Positions 17,664-25,960 of a stretch of 64,000 bases of DNA are shown piece after piece. Positions within the stretch are counted from its first letter, which is position 1. Each line of letters opens with the position of its first letter. The position numbers and the translations under genes were made by a program. The notes under the pieces are model-generated. The model saw only the letters and a program-made list of their open reading frames with translations, did not search any database and was not told where the DNA came from. The stretch spans positions 1,155,501-1,219,500 of the forward strand of contig NZ_CP088149.1 of NCBI RefSeq assembly GCF_002845275.2. The letters run 5' to 3'. Source of the stretch: Pseudomonas sp. S06B 330 (GTDB lineage Bacteria > Pseudomonadota > Gammaproteobacteria > Pseudomonadales > Pseudomonadaceae).

Positions 17664-18506
17664 ATGCGTAACGATGCTCAAGACGATTTCGACAATGTCC
17701 CGACCCTGCGTGCCCGTACACGCGATGACGATGACTTTGAGCCATTGCCCCCCGGCCGTGGCTCGCTTGTGGCAGGCGCACGCAAGGCCCCTCGGGCGGC
17801 CAGCACCGGACCATTGTGGGCACTCTTGGGGGCGTCCTTCATCGCCCTGGCGGGTCTTGGCTGGTGGAGCTTCCAGCAGGTGTCATTGATGGAGCAGCAA
17901 TTGGTTGCGACCCAGGAAAGCTTCGCCCGTATCAGTGAAGAAGCAGCAGGGCGCCTGCAGGCCATCAGTGGCAAGGTCGATGCCAGCGAGTCCAGCGTCA
18001 ACAGCGGCAGCGAAGCCTTGAAACTGCAGATCAAGCAGTTGCAGGCCAACCTGGTCGAACAGAGTAAACAGCAGCAGGGCGTCGCCGGGCAGGCGGGTGA
18101 TTTGGGTAAGCGCCTGGAGCAGGTGCTGGCCCAGGCCAGTGAACAGCAGGCCGCCACGGCCCAACTGCAGGCAGAACTGCAGACCCAACTCAAAGCAGTG
18201 AACAGCGAGATGGCAGCATTGAAAGCGGCGCAGGTCGACGCTGGCAAGCTCGACAGCCAGATCAGCAGCTTGGCAGCTGACGTTGCGGCATTGAAGAAGC
18301 AGGGTAATCCCAGTGCGGCCATCCAGCGCTTGGAGCAGGACCTGATCGTGCTCAAGAGCGAACAGGAGAATCGCCCGACGGCGCCGGTAGCGTCAGGGGC
18401 ATCGGTTGCCGAGTTTGATGCCTTCCGTGGCCAGATGACCCGCACGATCAACACCTTGCAAAGCCAGGTGCAGAACCTGCAGCGTCAGATCAACGCCCGG
18501 CCTTGA
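17664..18506 (+). CDS. single-pass membrane protein with long coiled coil
   Basis: 280 residues from ATG 17664 (preceded by GAAGGCT). An acidic cytoplasmic N-terminus of about 47 residues ('RTRDDDDFEPLPP') leads to one membrane helix (about 48-68, 'PLWALLGASFIALAGLGWWSF'), then a Gln/Ala/Leu-rich coiled coil to the end ('LQIKQLQANLVEQSKQQQG', 'MTRTINTLQSQVQNLQRQ'). I recognise no enzyme domain; annotators sometimes call homologues 'ATPase', for which nothing is visible. A TATACT at 17622-17627 could be the -10 of its promoter. Confidence 0.75.
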   Translation: MRNDAQDDFDNVPTLRARTRDDDDFEPLPPGRGSLVAGARKAPRAASTGPLWALLGASFIALAGLGWWSFQQVSLMEQQLVATQESFARISEEAAGRLQAISGKVDASESSVNSGSEALKLQIKQLQANLVEQSKQQQGVAGQAGDLGKRLEQVLAQASEQQAATAQLQAELQTQLKAVNSEMAALKAAQVDAGKLDSQISSLAADVAALKKQGNPSAAIQRLEQDLIVLKSEQENRPTAPVASGASVAEFDAFRGQMTRTINTLQSQVQNLQRQINARP

Positions 18507-18528
18507 AGGGCATTTGGGTCGACCATCT

Positions 18529-18616
18529 TGTGGGAGCTAGCCTTGCTGGCGATGGGATCGACGCCGCGTCAGTCAGTGCGCGGTGTTGGCATCGCTGGCA
18601 AGGCCAGCTCCCACAA
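18529..18616. repeat. REP-type inverted repeat pair
   Basis: Arms at 18529-18554 (TGTGGGAGCTAGCCTTGCTG...) and 18590-18616 (...GGCAAGGCCAGCTCCCACAA) are imperfect inverse copies of one REP unit separated by about 35 bases. It lies between the coiled-coil gene and the convergent xenB, where such elements often stop transcription. Two further pairs of the same family are at 50291 and 60237. Confidence 0.8.
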
Positions 18617-18630
18617 CGTCAGTACAAGAC

Positions 18631-19680
18631 TTACAGGCGCGGATAGTCGATGTAACCCACCGGCCCTTTGGCATAGAAGGTTTCAGGACGCGCTTCGTTC
18701 AACGGCGCATCCGCTGCCAAGCGGGCCGGCAGGTCAGGGTTAGCGATGAACGGCACACCAAAGGCCACCGCATCCGCCCGGCCACTGGCCAGGGACGCAT
18801 TGGCACTGGCTTTGGTAAAGCGCTCGTTAACGATATACGGGCCGCCGAAGGCTTCCTTGATCAATGGGCCAATGCTGTCGTCAGCTTCTTTCTCCCGTGA
18901 GCAAAGGAAGGCAATCCCACGCTTGCCCAGTTCACGGGCAACATAAGTAAAGGTTTCGGTGAGATTGGCATCGCCCATGTCATGAGAATCGGCCCGTGGA
19001 GACAGGTGGACACCGACGCGTTGCGCCCCCCACACCTCGATCACCGCATCAGTCACTTCAAGCAGCAGCCGCGCACGGTTTTCCAGGGAACCACCGTATT
19101 GGTCGTCGCGCTGGTTGGTGCTGCTCTGCAAGAACTGGTCGAGCAGGTAACCATTGGCAGCGTGCACTTCTACGCCATCAAAACCGGCGGCCTTGGCATT
19201 CTCGGCACCGCTGCGGTAGGCCTCGACAATATCGGCGATTTCCTCGGTTTCAAGGGCCCGTGGGGTCGGGTAGTCGGCCAGCGGACGCACCAGGCTGACA
19301 TGGCCTTTGGGTTGGATAGCGCTCGGCGCTACTGGCGTTTCACCGTTGAGGTAGGTCGGGTGGGAGATACGCCCGACATGCCACAGCTGCAGAAAGATTC
19401 GCCCCCCAGCACCATGGATGGCCTTGGTAACGTTGGTCCAGCCGCGCACCTGTTCGCTGGACCAGATCCCGGGGGTGTCCGGGTAGCCGACGCCCATCGG
19501 TGTCACCGAGGTCGCTTCGCTGAGAATCAGGCCGGCGCTGGCTCGTTGGACGTAGTACTCGGCCATCAGTGCGTTGGGCACCCGGCCTTCGTCGGCGCGG
19601 CAGCGGGTCAGTGGGGCCATGATGATGCGGTTCGGCAATTCGAGGTCGCCGAGGGTGATCGGATCGAAAATAGTTGTCAT
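18631..19680 (-). CDS. xenB: xenobiotic reductase B, Old Yellow Enzyme family
   Basis: 349 residues from ATG 19680, the exact size of known XenB; a further open extension is rejected. FMN-binding TIM barrel: 'NRIIMAPLTRCRA' at the N-terminus, the substrate-anion pair in 'VEVHAANGYLLDQFL' and 'RADAVAFGVPFIANPDL' for the FMN phosphate. The family reduces nitrate esters, nitroaromatics and activated alkenes with NADPH. Last gene of an ArsR-MFS-xenB operon (17-base gap after the MFS gene), matching PA4354-PA4356, so likely induced as part of an electrophile response. Confidence 0.92.
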   Translation of the reverse strand: MTTIFDPITLGDLELPNRIIMAPLTRCRADEGRVPNALMAEYYVQRASAGLILSEATSVTPMGVGYPDTPGIWSSEQVRGWTNVTKAIHGAGGRIFLQLWHVGRISHPTYLNGETPVAPSAIQPKGHVSLVRPLADYPTPRALETEEIADIVEAYRSGAENAKAAGFDGVEVHAANGYLLDQFLQSSTNQRDDQYGGSLENRARLLLEVTDAVIEVWGAQRVGVHLSPRADSHDMGDANLTETFTYVARELGKRGIAFLCSREKEADDSIGPLIKEAFGGPYIVNERFTKASANASLASGRADAVAFGVPFIANPDLPARLAADAPLNEARPETFYAKGPVGYIDYPRL

Positions 19681-19697
19681 AGGTACCTCAAGGCTTA

Positions 19698-20867
19698 TCA
19701 GTGAGTCGCAGGGGCCAGCTCGGGCTTGGCGCCGCGCTGGCTGAAGGTAATCAGGGTGACGATCAGGGCCAGCACGGCCAGTGCGGCGGCGGCCAGGGGC
19801 ACACGGGTCAAGCCCAGTCCTTGTGCGATAACGGTGCCGCCGACCCAGGCACCCAGGGCATTGCCGAGGTTGAAGGCGCCGATATTGAGCGTCGACACCA
19901 GGTTCGGTGCAGCACTGCCGAAGGTCACCACGTTGACTTGCAAGGCCGGTACCGCGGCGAAGGCGGCGGTGGCCCACAGGAACAGGGTGATTTCAGCCGG
20001 GATCACGGCAACGCTGGTCCAGCTCAGCACGGTGGAGATCACTGCCATGCTGGCGAACACACCGACCAGGGTGGCGCCCAGGCGTTTGTCTGCGAGCTTG
20101 CCGCCGACGATGTTGCCCAGGGTCAGGCCAACTCCGATCAACAGCAGCGTCCAGGTCACACCCTGTGGCGAAACCCCAGTGACATCGCCCAGCAGCGGTG
20201 CAACGTAGGTGAACAGGGCGAACATCGACGCGGAGAACAGCACGGTCATCGACAGCGACAACCAGATGCCTGCGCCCTTGAGCGCCGCCAGCTCGGCGCG
20301 CATGTCGAGTTTTTCCTCGTCATGGCGAAACGGTAGAAAACGGATCAGGCCGATCAAGGCTATTACGCCGATCACGGTGACGGCCCAGAAGGTCGAGCGC
20401 CAGCCGTATTCCTGGCCCAGAGCGGTGCCCAAGGGGACACCCAGGACGTTGGCCAGGGTCAAGCCCGTGAACATCAGGGCCACCGCTGAGGCGCGGCGAT
20501 TGGCCGGCACCAGGCTGGCGGCAACCACCGAGCCGATACCAAAGAAGGCGCCGTGACACAGCGCAGTGACCACCCGTGCCAGCATCAACAGGTTGTAGTC
20601 GCTGGCTACCGCACATAGCAGGTTACCGATGATGAACACGCCCATCAGCGCGATCAGGGCAGCCTTGCGTGGCAGCTTCGAGGTGGCCAGGGCCATGAAC
20701 GGTGCGCCAATGGCCACGCCCAGGGCGTAACCGGTCACCAGCCAGCCGGCGCCGGGGATGGACACGCCGAGGTCCGCCGCAACATCGGGCAACAGGCCCA
20801 TGATGACGAACTCGGTGGTGCCGATGGCGAAGGCGCTGAGCGCCAGGATCAATAATGAAAGGGGCAT
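19698..20867 (-). CDS. MFS transporter, DHA1 drug:proton antiporter type
   Basis: 389 residues and twelve predicted helices beginning 'MPLSLLILALSAFAIGTTEFVIMGLLP', the signature start of the AraJ/YdhP-type DHA1 group; the motif-C segment 'WLVTGYALGVAIGAPF' is present. It would export small toxic compounds or sugars; the true substrate is unknown. Placed between the ArsR-type regulator and xenB, so export and reduction of one class of compound may be co-induced. Confidence 0.85.
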   Translation of the reverse strand: MPLSLLILALSAFAIGTTEFVIMGLLPDVAADLGVSIPGAGWLVTGYALGVAIGAPFMALATSKLPRKAALIALMGVFIIGNLLCAVASDYNLLMLARVVTALCHGAFFGIGSVVAASLVPANRRASAVALMFTGLTLANVLGVPLGTALGQEYGWRSTFWAVTVIGVIALIGLIRFLPFRHDEEKLDMRAELAALKGAGIWLSLSMTVLFSASMFALFTYVAPLLGDVTGVSPQGVTWTLLLIGVGLTLGNIVGGKLADKRLGATLVGVFASMAVISTVLSWTSVAVIPAEITLFLWATAAFAAVPALQVNVVTFGSAAPNLVSTLNIGAFNLGNALGAWVGGTVIAQGLGLTRVPLAAAALAVLALIVTLITFSQRGAKPELAPATH

Positions 20868-20880
20868 TGCAAGGTCCTTG

Positions 20881-21195
20881 TCAGAGCTCTTGGCTCATCT
20901 GCTTGAGGAAGGCCTGGATGGTTTCCTCATTGCGCTTGAAAAAATGCCATTGGCCGATCTTCTGGCTGCTGATCAGACCCGCGCGTTGCAAGGTGGCCAG
21001 GTGGGCCGAGACCGTTGACTGCGACAGGCCACAGCGTTGGTCGATTTGCCCGGCGCAGACACCGTGTTCGGTGCTGTGGTGCTGGTCGGGGAATTGCACG
21101 TCGGGGTCTTTCAGCCAGTTGAGGATTTCTCGCCGTACTGGGTGGGCCAGGGCTTTTATTATTTCGTCGAGATCGAGAGGCATGGTTGGGCTCAT
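20881..21195 (-). CDS. ArsR-family transcriptional repressor
   Basis: 104 residues from ATG 21195; ATG 21183 ('MPLDLDEI') is an equally good start since neither has a clear Shine-Dalgarno. Winged HTH: 'ALAHPVRREILNWL' and 'CGLSQSTVSAHLATLQRAGLI'. One Cys in 'HGVCAGQIDQRCGLS' and a second close by could act as a redox or metal switch, but no standard ArsR metal site (CVC) is present. It heads the MFS-xenB operon and faces a repeated operator-like array upstream, so autoregulation is likely. Confidence 0.85.
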   Translation of the reverse strand: MSPTMPLDLDEIIKALAHPVRREILNWLKDPDVQFPDQHHSTEHGVCAGQIDQRCGLSQSTVSAHLATLQRAGLISSQKIGQWHFFKRNEETIQAFLKQMSQEL

Positions 21196-21208
21196 GGTTA
21201 TGTAGCGG

Positions 21209-21310
21209 TATATCGCGATGGGGCGAAATATAAATCGGTATTTCGCGATATACAAATATGAAGAGGTTCTTAGCTCAGCGTAAATCGCTATATCGGGTTA
21301 TAACGATATG
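21209..21310. promoter_or_regulatory. array of TATCGCGATA-like operator repeats before the ArsR operon
   Basis: Related AT/CG words recur: TATATCGCGAT (21209-21219), TTTCGCGATATAC (21241-21253, inverted relative to the first), AAATCGCTATATCG (21282-21295) and TAACGATAT (21301-21309). Such near-palindromic copies in an AT-rich gap, between the divergent ArsR operon and acpH, are what an ArsR dimer would bind. Binding is inferred. Confidence 0.6.
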
Positions 21311-21336
21311 AGTGGCGCTGGTGCTAGACTGCGTTC

Positions 21337-21918
21337 ATGAACTATCTCGCACACCTTCACTTGGGCGGCCAACAACCCGAACAACTGCTCGGCAGCCTCT
21401 ATGGCGACTTCGTCAAAGGGCCACTTGGCGGGCGTTATCCACTCGCGCTCGAAGCTGCAATCCGCTTGCACCGCCAGATCGATGTGTTCACTGACAGCCA
21501 CCCGTTGGTGCTGCAGTCGCTCGGGCGCTTTCCCAAAGCGCGGCGGCGCTATGCCGGGATTATTCTCGATGTGTTCTTCGATCATTGCCTGGCGTTGCAT
21601 TGGCAGGACTACGCTGATCAGCCGCTTGCACAGTTTACCGGTAGGGTCTATCAGGTGCTGGCAGCGCAGGAGGCGCTGCCCGGGCGGCTGGCACAGATCG
21701 CACCGTACATGGCGGCCGATGACTGGTTGGGGGCATACCGTGAATTTGCCGTGCTGGATCAAGTGTTTCGTGGCATCGCCCGGCGCTTGTCACGCCCGGA
21801 AGGGATGGACGGCGCCCTGGAACTTGTCGATGCACTGTACGCGCCATTGCTGGAAGACTTTCGCGCCTTTTATCCCGAGTTGCAGGCTTTCGCCAACAGA
21901 TCCCTGAGTTCTGCCTAG
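21337..21918 (+). CDS. acpH: acyl carrier protein phosphodiesterase (DUF479)
   Basis: 193 residues starting 'MNYLAHLHLGGQQPEQLLGSLYGDFVKG', the conserved AcpH opening; His/Asp residues of the HD-like metal site are in 'LHRQIDVFTDSHP' and 'VFFDHCLALHW'. AcpH removes phosphopantetheine from holo-ACP in the cytoplasm. Divergent from the ArsR operon, sharing the operator region; its stop overlaps that of olsA by four bases (convergent). Confidence 0.85.
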   Translation: MNYLAHLHLGGQQPEQLLGSLYGDFVKGPLGGRYPLALEAAIRLHRQIDVFTDSHPLVLQSLGRFPKARRRYAGIILDVFFDHCLALHWQDYADQPLAQFTGRVYQVLAAQEALPGRLAQIAPYMAADDWLGAYREFAVLDQVFRGIARRLSRPEGMDGALELVDALYAPLLEDFRAFYPELQAFANRSLSSA

Positions 21919-22703
21919 GCCGCTTTCACCCGGCGCAGTGGTTGCACTGCGCTTGCGTCGACGCCGAATAATGCGTCTTGCACGGCTTGCTGTGCCTTGA
22001 ATGCCAAGGCTGCACGTTCTTCTCCGGTGCTGGAGATCGGTGCCAGCAACTGGATCTGCACTTCGCCACAATCGTGGGCAAACAGCCGCATCAGGTGCGA
22101 GAGCAGGTCGTCGTCACCGACAAAGGGCGCAATCGTGTCGATCTGACCGTCGCGTAGGTAACGTAAGGCGACCGGCTGCAGCGCGACGTGCGTGTCGATG
22201 GCGCCAGCCAGCAAGCGGCCGTGAAAGGTGCGCAAGCTACGGCCATCGGTGGTAGTACCCTCAGGGAAGATCAACAAGGGGCAAGCCTGTTGCAGGTGCT
22301 GGCTGATTTGTTTGCGCAGTAGTTGGCTGTCGCTACCACCCCGACGGATAAACAATGTGCCGGCCTTTAGTGCCAGCCAGCCGGCCACCGGCCACGTTCG
22401 CACTTCGGCCTTGGACAGGAACGACAAGGGCGCGAGCATGCCCAGCAGGGGGATGTCGGTCCAGGACACATGATTGCTGACCCACAGCATTGGCTGCTGC
22501 GGCAACTGCCCAATGACGCGGACCTTGAACGGCAGGGCATTGCTCAACGTGCGCATGAACAGCTGCGACCAGCGCTGACGGCGCTCAGCCGAGGCCGGGA
22601 TGCGCAGCGCCTCATAGAGGGTGAACAGCGCCGCCATTCCCAAGCCAAACAGCACCACCAGTACCACCCGCAGGACGCGTGCGAAGACGCGCAGGCGCTG
22701 CAT
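21915..22703 (-). CDS. olsA: O-acyltransferase OlsA (PlsC family), ornithine lipid synthesis
   Basis: 262 residues, one N-terminal membrane helix, then the acyltransferase motifs: NHVSWTD (HxxxxD) and 'FPEGTTTDGRS'. OlsA adds the second acyl chain to lyso-ornithine lipid. It overlaps the olsB stop by one base, so the pair is translationally coupled; the same olsB-olsA order is known in P. aeruginosa (PA4350/PA4351). Ornithine lipids replace phospholipids under phosphate limitation. Confidence 0.88.
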   Translation of the reverse strand: MQRLRVFARVLRVVLVVLFGLGMAALFTLYEALRIPASAERRQRWSQLFMRTLSNALPFKVRVIGQLPQQPMLWVSNHVSWTDIPLLGMLAPLSFLSKAEVRTWPVAGWLALKAGTLFIRRGGSDSQLLRKQISQHLQQACPLLIFPEGTTTDGRSLRTFHGRLLAGAIDTHVALQPVALRYLRDGQIDTIAPFVGDDDLLSHLMRLFAHDCGEVQIQLLAPISSTGEERAALAFKAQQAVQDALFGVDASAVQPLRRVKAA

Positions 22704-23458
22704 CAGACTGCCGCCTTGAAGTGGCGGGCATAGCGCGGGCAGAGTTCATCGCGTTTGAGCAGAATGAACACATCGGCGACCTGGAAGTCTTCATCCCAGC
22801 AAGGTTCGCCGCAGATTTTCGCGCCCAGTCGCATGTAGGCCTTGAGCAAGGGAGGCATTTCGGCGATGACGTTGCCTGGCAGGGCCAGGTTAGGCAGCGG
22901 CTTCTTCGGCTCGGCGCGCAGGTGTTCGGTGCACAGGTAGCGTTCGCGCAGGCGCTGCATGATCGCGTGGGCCTGAACGCCGCCATCCTGCATGGGAATG
23001 CTGGCACAACCCATGAGGTAGCTGTAGCGCCCTTCGTTGAGTACTTCGGCCAGTTCTGCCCAGAGCACGGCGATGGTGCCGCCATTGCGGTAGGCCGGGT
23101 CGACGCAGGTGCGGCCCAGTTCCAGGATCGGCCCCTGGAGACCGCCCAGGCCATGCAGGCTGAACTCTTCTTCGCTGTAAAAACGCCCCAAGCTGTTGGC
23201 GGCCTGGTGGTCGAGCAGGCGTGTGGTGGCCACCAGGCGCCCGCTGCGGAGGTCGCGCACACCGATGTGGCGGCAATGAATGTCGTAGTCATCCATGTCC
23301 AGGCCCAGTTCGGCGCCCTTGAGCTTGGCCTTGAACTCACCGCTGAACACGCTGAACCGAAGGGCCTGGGCTTCCTGCAAGGCCGTTGGCCCGACCAGGC
23401 GTTCGGCTTGCAGACGGCGTTCAGTGCTGTTGTCGCCAGAGCGAGCGATCCGAGTCAT
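22703..23458 (-). CDS. olsB: N-acyltransferase OlsB (GNAT/hemolysin-like), ornithine lipid synthesis
   Basis: 251 residues from ATG 23458, preceded by GGAGA; an in-frame ATG eight codons upstream is less well placed. The fold is that of the autoinducer-synthase-like GNAT group: '[16 protein letters not shown]', '[20 protein letters not shown]', '[14 protein letters not shown]'. OlsB transfers a 3-hydroxyacyl chain from acyl-ACP to ornithine. First gene of the olsBA operon. Confidence 0.88.
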   Translation of the reverse strand: MTRIARSGDNSTERRLQAERLVGPTALQEAQALRFSVFSGEFKAKLKGAELGLDMDDYDIHCRHIGVRDLRSGRLVATTRLLDHQAANSLGRFYSEEEFSLHGLGGLQGPILELGRTCVDPAYRNGGTIAVLWAELAEVLNEGRYSYLMGCASIPMQDGGVQAHAIMQRLRERYLCTEHLRAEPKKPLPNLALPGNVIAEMPPLLKAYMRLGAKICGEPCWDEDFQVADVFILLKRDELCPRYARHFKAAV

Positions 23459-23555
23459 TGCGAGTCTCCATAAGCCAGCCATGGGGTTGCGGCCGGTCGG
23501 CTTTGTTGTGCAAGCTCAGCCTAGGTAGATGCGGTGTCACCCCCATGACCCTTTG

Positions 23556-23573
23556 GTGATGCTTGTGTGACAG
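23556..23573 (-). promoter_or_regulatory. possible Pho box between olsB and a divergent gene
   Basis: On the minus strand CTGTCAC-ACAA-GCATCAC has the 7-4-7 layout of a PhoB half-site pair; the first repeat fits CTGTCAT well, the second poorly. It is about 98 bases upstream of olsB, whose homologues are phosphate-starvation induced. Confidence 0.3.
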
Positions 23574-23591
23574 CCCTCAAGGAGCACTCCG

Positions 23592-24479
23592 ATGGCCTGG
23601 TTACAACGACTCAACGACCCCCAACGGCATCCGCTGGCAGACAATCTGGCCGAGACTTACAGCCGTCTATTGGCGCGTTTGGACCCCGTCAGCCCGTTCG
23701 AGTTGGCCGTGCTCGGCGCGCGAGCCATGCCGACCCCTGGGCTGGCCTTTCTGGTGGGGTATCAGGCCGCCTTGCGCGTGCTCTGGCCCAGTGCCCCGGC
23801 AAGCCTTGGCGCCTTGTGCGCCAGTGAGCGACGTAGCGTGCGTCCGGCCGACATGCAGGTGCGCCTGACAGATTTGCGCCTCAGTGGTAGCAAGGACTTC
23901 GTCACCGCCGGGCTGGATGCCGACTGGCTGTTGGTGGCGGCGCGCAGCGAAGCCGCGGGCGAGGCTGTTCAATTGAGCCTGGCAGTGGTCTATCCCGGCG
24001 AGCCGGGGGTGCGACTTGAGCCGCTGCCCGCACTGCCATTGATGCCGGAAGTCGGGCACGCTCGCCTGCACCTGGACCAGGCACTGTGCGAACGCTTGGC
24101 TGGCGATGGCTGGGATGCCTATGTCAAACCTTTCCGCTCTCTGGAAGACCTGTATGTGCTCAGCGCCCTGTGCGCCTGGCTGTACGGTGTTGGTCAGGAC
24201 AACGCTTGGCCGCAGGCCTTGCAGTTACGCCTGATTGCTTTGCTCGGTGGTTGCGCCGAGGGCAGTCGGCAATGTGCCGACGCCATCGCCTGTCATTTGT
24301 TGCTGGGCGGCTTGTTTGCCCAATTTGCTGCGCTCAAAGACGAGATCAATCAGGTGTTGAGCACCACGCCGGGTGACTGGGCAACGCTTTGGCAGCGCGA
24401 TCAGGGCCTGCTGGAGATCGCCAGCGCGGCGCGGGCCAAGCGTCTGGCCAAGGCCTGGGCGAACGCTGGATTGTCATGA
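23592..24479 (+). CDS. short acyl-CoA dehydrogenase-like protein
   Basis: 295 residues, against about 380 for ordinary acyl-CoA dehydrogenases. 'MQVRLTDLRLSGSKDFVTAGLDADWLLVAARS' resembles the middle beta-domain that holds FAD and substrate, and the C-terminal half is helical; the N-terminal helical domain is shortened and I could not find a convincing catalytic Glu. GGAGCACTCCG-type sequence precedes the ATG. It may be a non-catalytic or diverged relative. Followed after 42 bases by a serine hydrolase gene on the same strand, suggesting an operon. Confidence 0.6.
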   Translation: MAWLQRLNDPQRHPLADNLAETYSRLLARLDPVSPFELAVLGARAMPTPGLAFLVGYQAALRVLWPSAPASLGALCASERRSVRPADMQVRLTDLRLSGSKDFVTAGLDADWLLVAARSEAAGEAVQLSLAVVYPGEPGVRLEPLPALPLMPEVGHARLHLDQALCERLAGDGWDAYVKPFRSLEDLYVLSALCAWLYGVGQDNAWPQALQLRLIALLGGCAEGSRQCADAIACHLLLGGLFAQFAALKDEINQVLSTTPGDWATLWQRDQGLLEIASAARAKRLAKAWANAGLS

Positions 24480-24521
24480 AACGCTGTCAGGCTGGGGCAA
24501 TCCTGGCCTTGAGCGACTGGC

Positions 24522-25622
24522 ATGAACAAAGCGTTGTTGGCAGTGTTGCTCAGCCTGACTTTGCTCAGCACCTGGGCGTTGAGCCAGGAGACCTGGCCGC
24601 AGCCGGACTGGCCGCAGGCCGCAGAGATCAACCGCTTAGCCTGGTGCCAGGTACAGGCCTATGCGTTTGCACCCCGCGATGACCGCAACCGTGAAGGCGT
24701 GCGCACCGACGCACTGTTGGTCATCAAGCAGGGACAGGTTGTCTACGAGCATTACGCGGCGCCGACCAGCGCCCAGACTCCACACCTGACCTGGTCGATC
24801 AGCAAGAGTGTGTTGGCCACACTGCTGGGGGTGGCGCGCCAGGAAGTTCGCTTTGCGCTCGAGGATCCGGTCGCGCGCTTCTATCCCCCCATGCAGGCGC
24901 ATCCAGCGGTACGACTGCAAGACCTGCTGCACTGGGCCAGTGGTCTGGACTGGCAAGAAGCATACGAATACGCACCGCTGCATTCCTCGGTGGTGGCCAT
25001 GCTCTACACCCGAGGACGTGAGGACATGGCCGCCTATACCGCCGCCCGGCCGCCAGCGGCTGAGCCGGGACAGCGCTTCCTCTACTCCAGCGGCGACAGC
25101 AACGTGCTGGCGGCGGCGTTGCGCACAATGGTCGGGCCCGAGCGCTATCGGCAGTATCCCTGGGATGCTCTGTTCACCCCTTTGGGTATCACTTCTGCGG
25201 TCTGGGAGCGTGATGCCAGCGGCACCTTGGTGGGCTCCTCCTATCTATACATGAGCGCCCGCGACCTGGCACGTATTGGCCTGCTGATGCTGCGTGACGG
25301 TCGCTGGCAGTCGCAGCAGTTACTCGCCAAGGACTGGGTGGTGTTCAATCGCACGTTGTTTACCAAGGCTGTCGCGGAGCCTGGGGAGGCCAACCCCGGT
25401 GGGCACTGGTGGCTCAACCAGCCATTACCCGGCGGCGAGCGGCCCTGGCCCGATGCACCGGCCGGCACCTTTGCTGCTTTGGGGCATTGGGGCCAGGCAT
25501 TGTATGTAGTGCCTGATGAGCAGTTGATTGTGGTGCGTTACGCCGATGACCGCGATGGCCAGTTTCAGCACAATGAGCTGCTAAAACGCGTGCTGGCGGC
25601 GCAGTCCGGAGGGCGTCCATGA
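24522..25622 (+). CDS. exported serine hydrolase, beta-lactamase class C/NylB-like
   Basis: 366 residues. Signal peptide 'MNKALLAVLLSLTLLSTWALS'; nucleophile motif S-I-S-K (SxxK) in 'LTWSISKSVLATLLGV', Tyr of the second motif in 'FLYSSGDSN', and 'GHWGQALYVV' near the third. This is the penicillin-binding-protein-like fold of 6-aminohexanoate-dimer hydrolases and esterases; substrate unknown. Its stop overlaps the next start (ATGA), so it is coupled to the small protein that follows. Confidence 0.8.
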   Translation: MNKALLAVLLSLTLLSTWALSQETWPQPDWPQAAEINRLAWCQVQAYAFAPRDDRNREGVRTDALLVIKQGQVVYEHYAAPTSAQTPHLTWSISKSVLATLLGVARQEVRFALEDPVARFYPPMQAHPAVRLQDLLHWASGLDWQEAYEYAPLHSSVVAMLYTRGREDMAAYTAARPPAAEPGQRFLYSSGDSNVLAAALRTMVGPERYRQYPWDALFTPLGITSAVWERDASGTLVGSSYLYMSARDLARIGLLMLRDGRWQSQQLLAKDWVVFNRTLFTKAVAEPGEANPGGHWWLNQPLPGGERPWPDAPAGTFAALGHWGQALYVVPDEQLIVVRYADDRDGQFQHNELLKRVLAAQSGGRP

Positions 25623-25915
25623 AGCGTTTGCTGCTGTTGCTGTTGCTGCTGGTGGGCGTCTGGAGCTGGCATGAACGTCAGGCCTTGGCGGATTTTCCGG
25701 GCATTCTTAGCGCATACTCAGCCAAGGAGTACTGCTCTTGCCGTTTCGTCATGGAATTCGATGTGCCGTATTGCCAGGCCTATGTAGGTCAGTACCTACC
25801 CCTGAGCCGCCTTGAGGAAACTACACAGAACCGGCAGGTTACCGCTGTGGGGTTTGGCATTGAACGCCGTGCGCGTTGGCAGGGTGCACATGAGGGCTGT
25901 GGCTTGCTGCCGTGA
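25619..25915 (+). CDS. small exported Cys-containing protein (98 aa)
   Basis: Coupled to the serine hydrolase by an ATGA overlap. A Leu-rich signal/anchor ('MKRLLLLLLLLVGVWSW') precedes a compact domain with four Cys, three of them in 'EYCSCRFVMEFDVPYCQAY' and the fourth near the end ('HEGCGLLP'), consistent with two disulfides in the periplasm. No family recognised; it may be a partner or modulator of the hydrolase. Confidence 0.7.
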   Translation: MKRLLLLLLLLVGVWSWHERQALADFPGILSAYSAKEYCSCRFVMEFDVPYCQAYVGQYLPLSRLEETTQNRQVTAVGFGIERRARWQGAHEGCGLLP

Positions 25916-25960
25916 GGGCAGCCGGGTAAGGTTGACGGCCTCAGTGTTACAGGATTTCTC

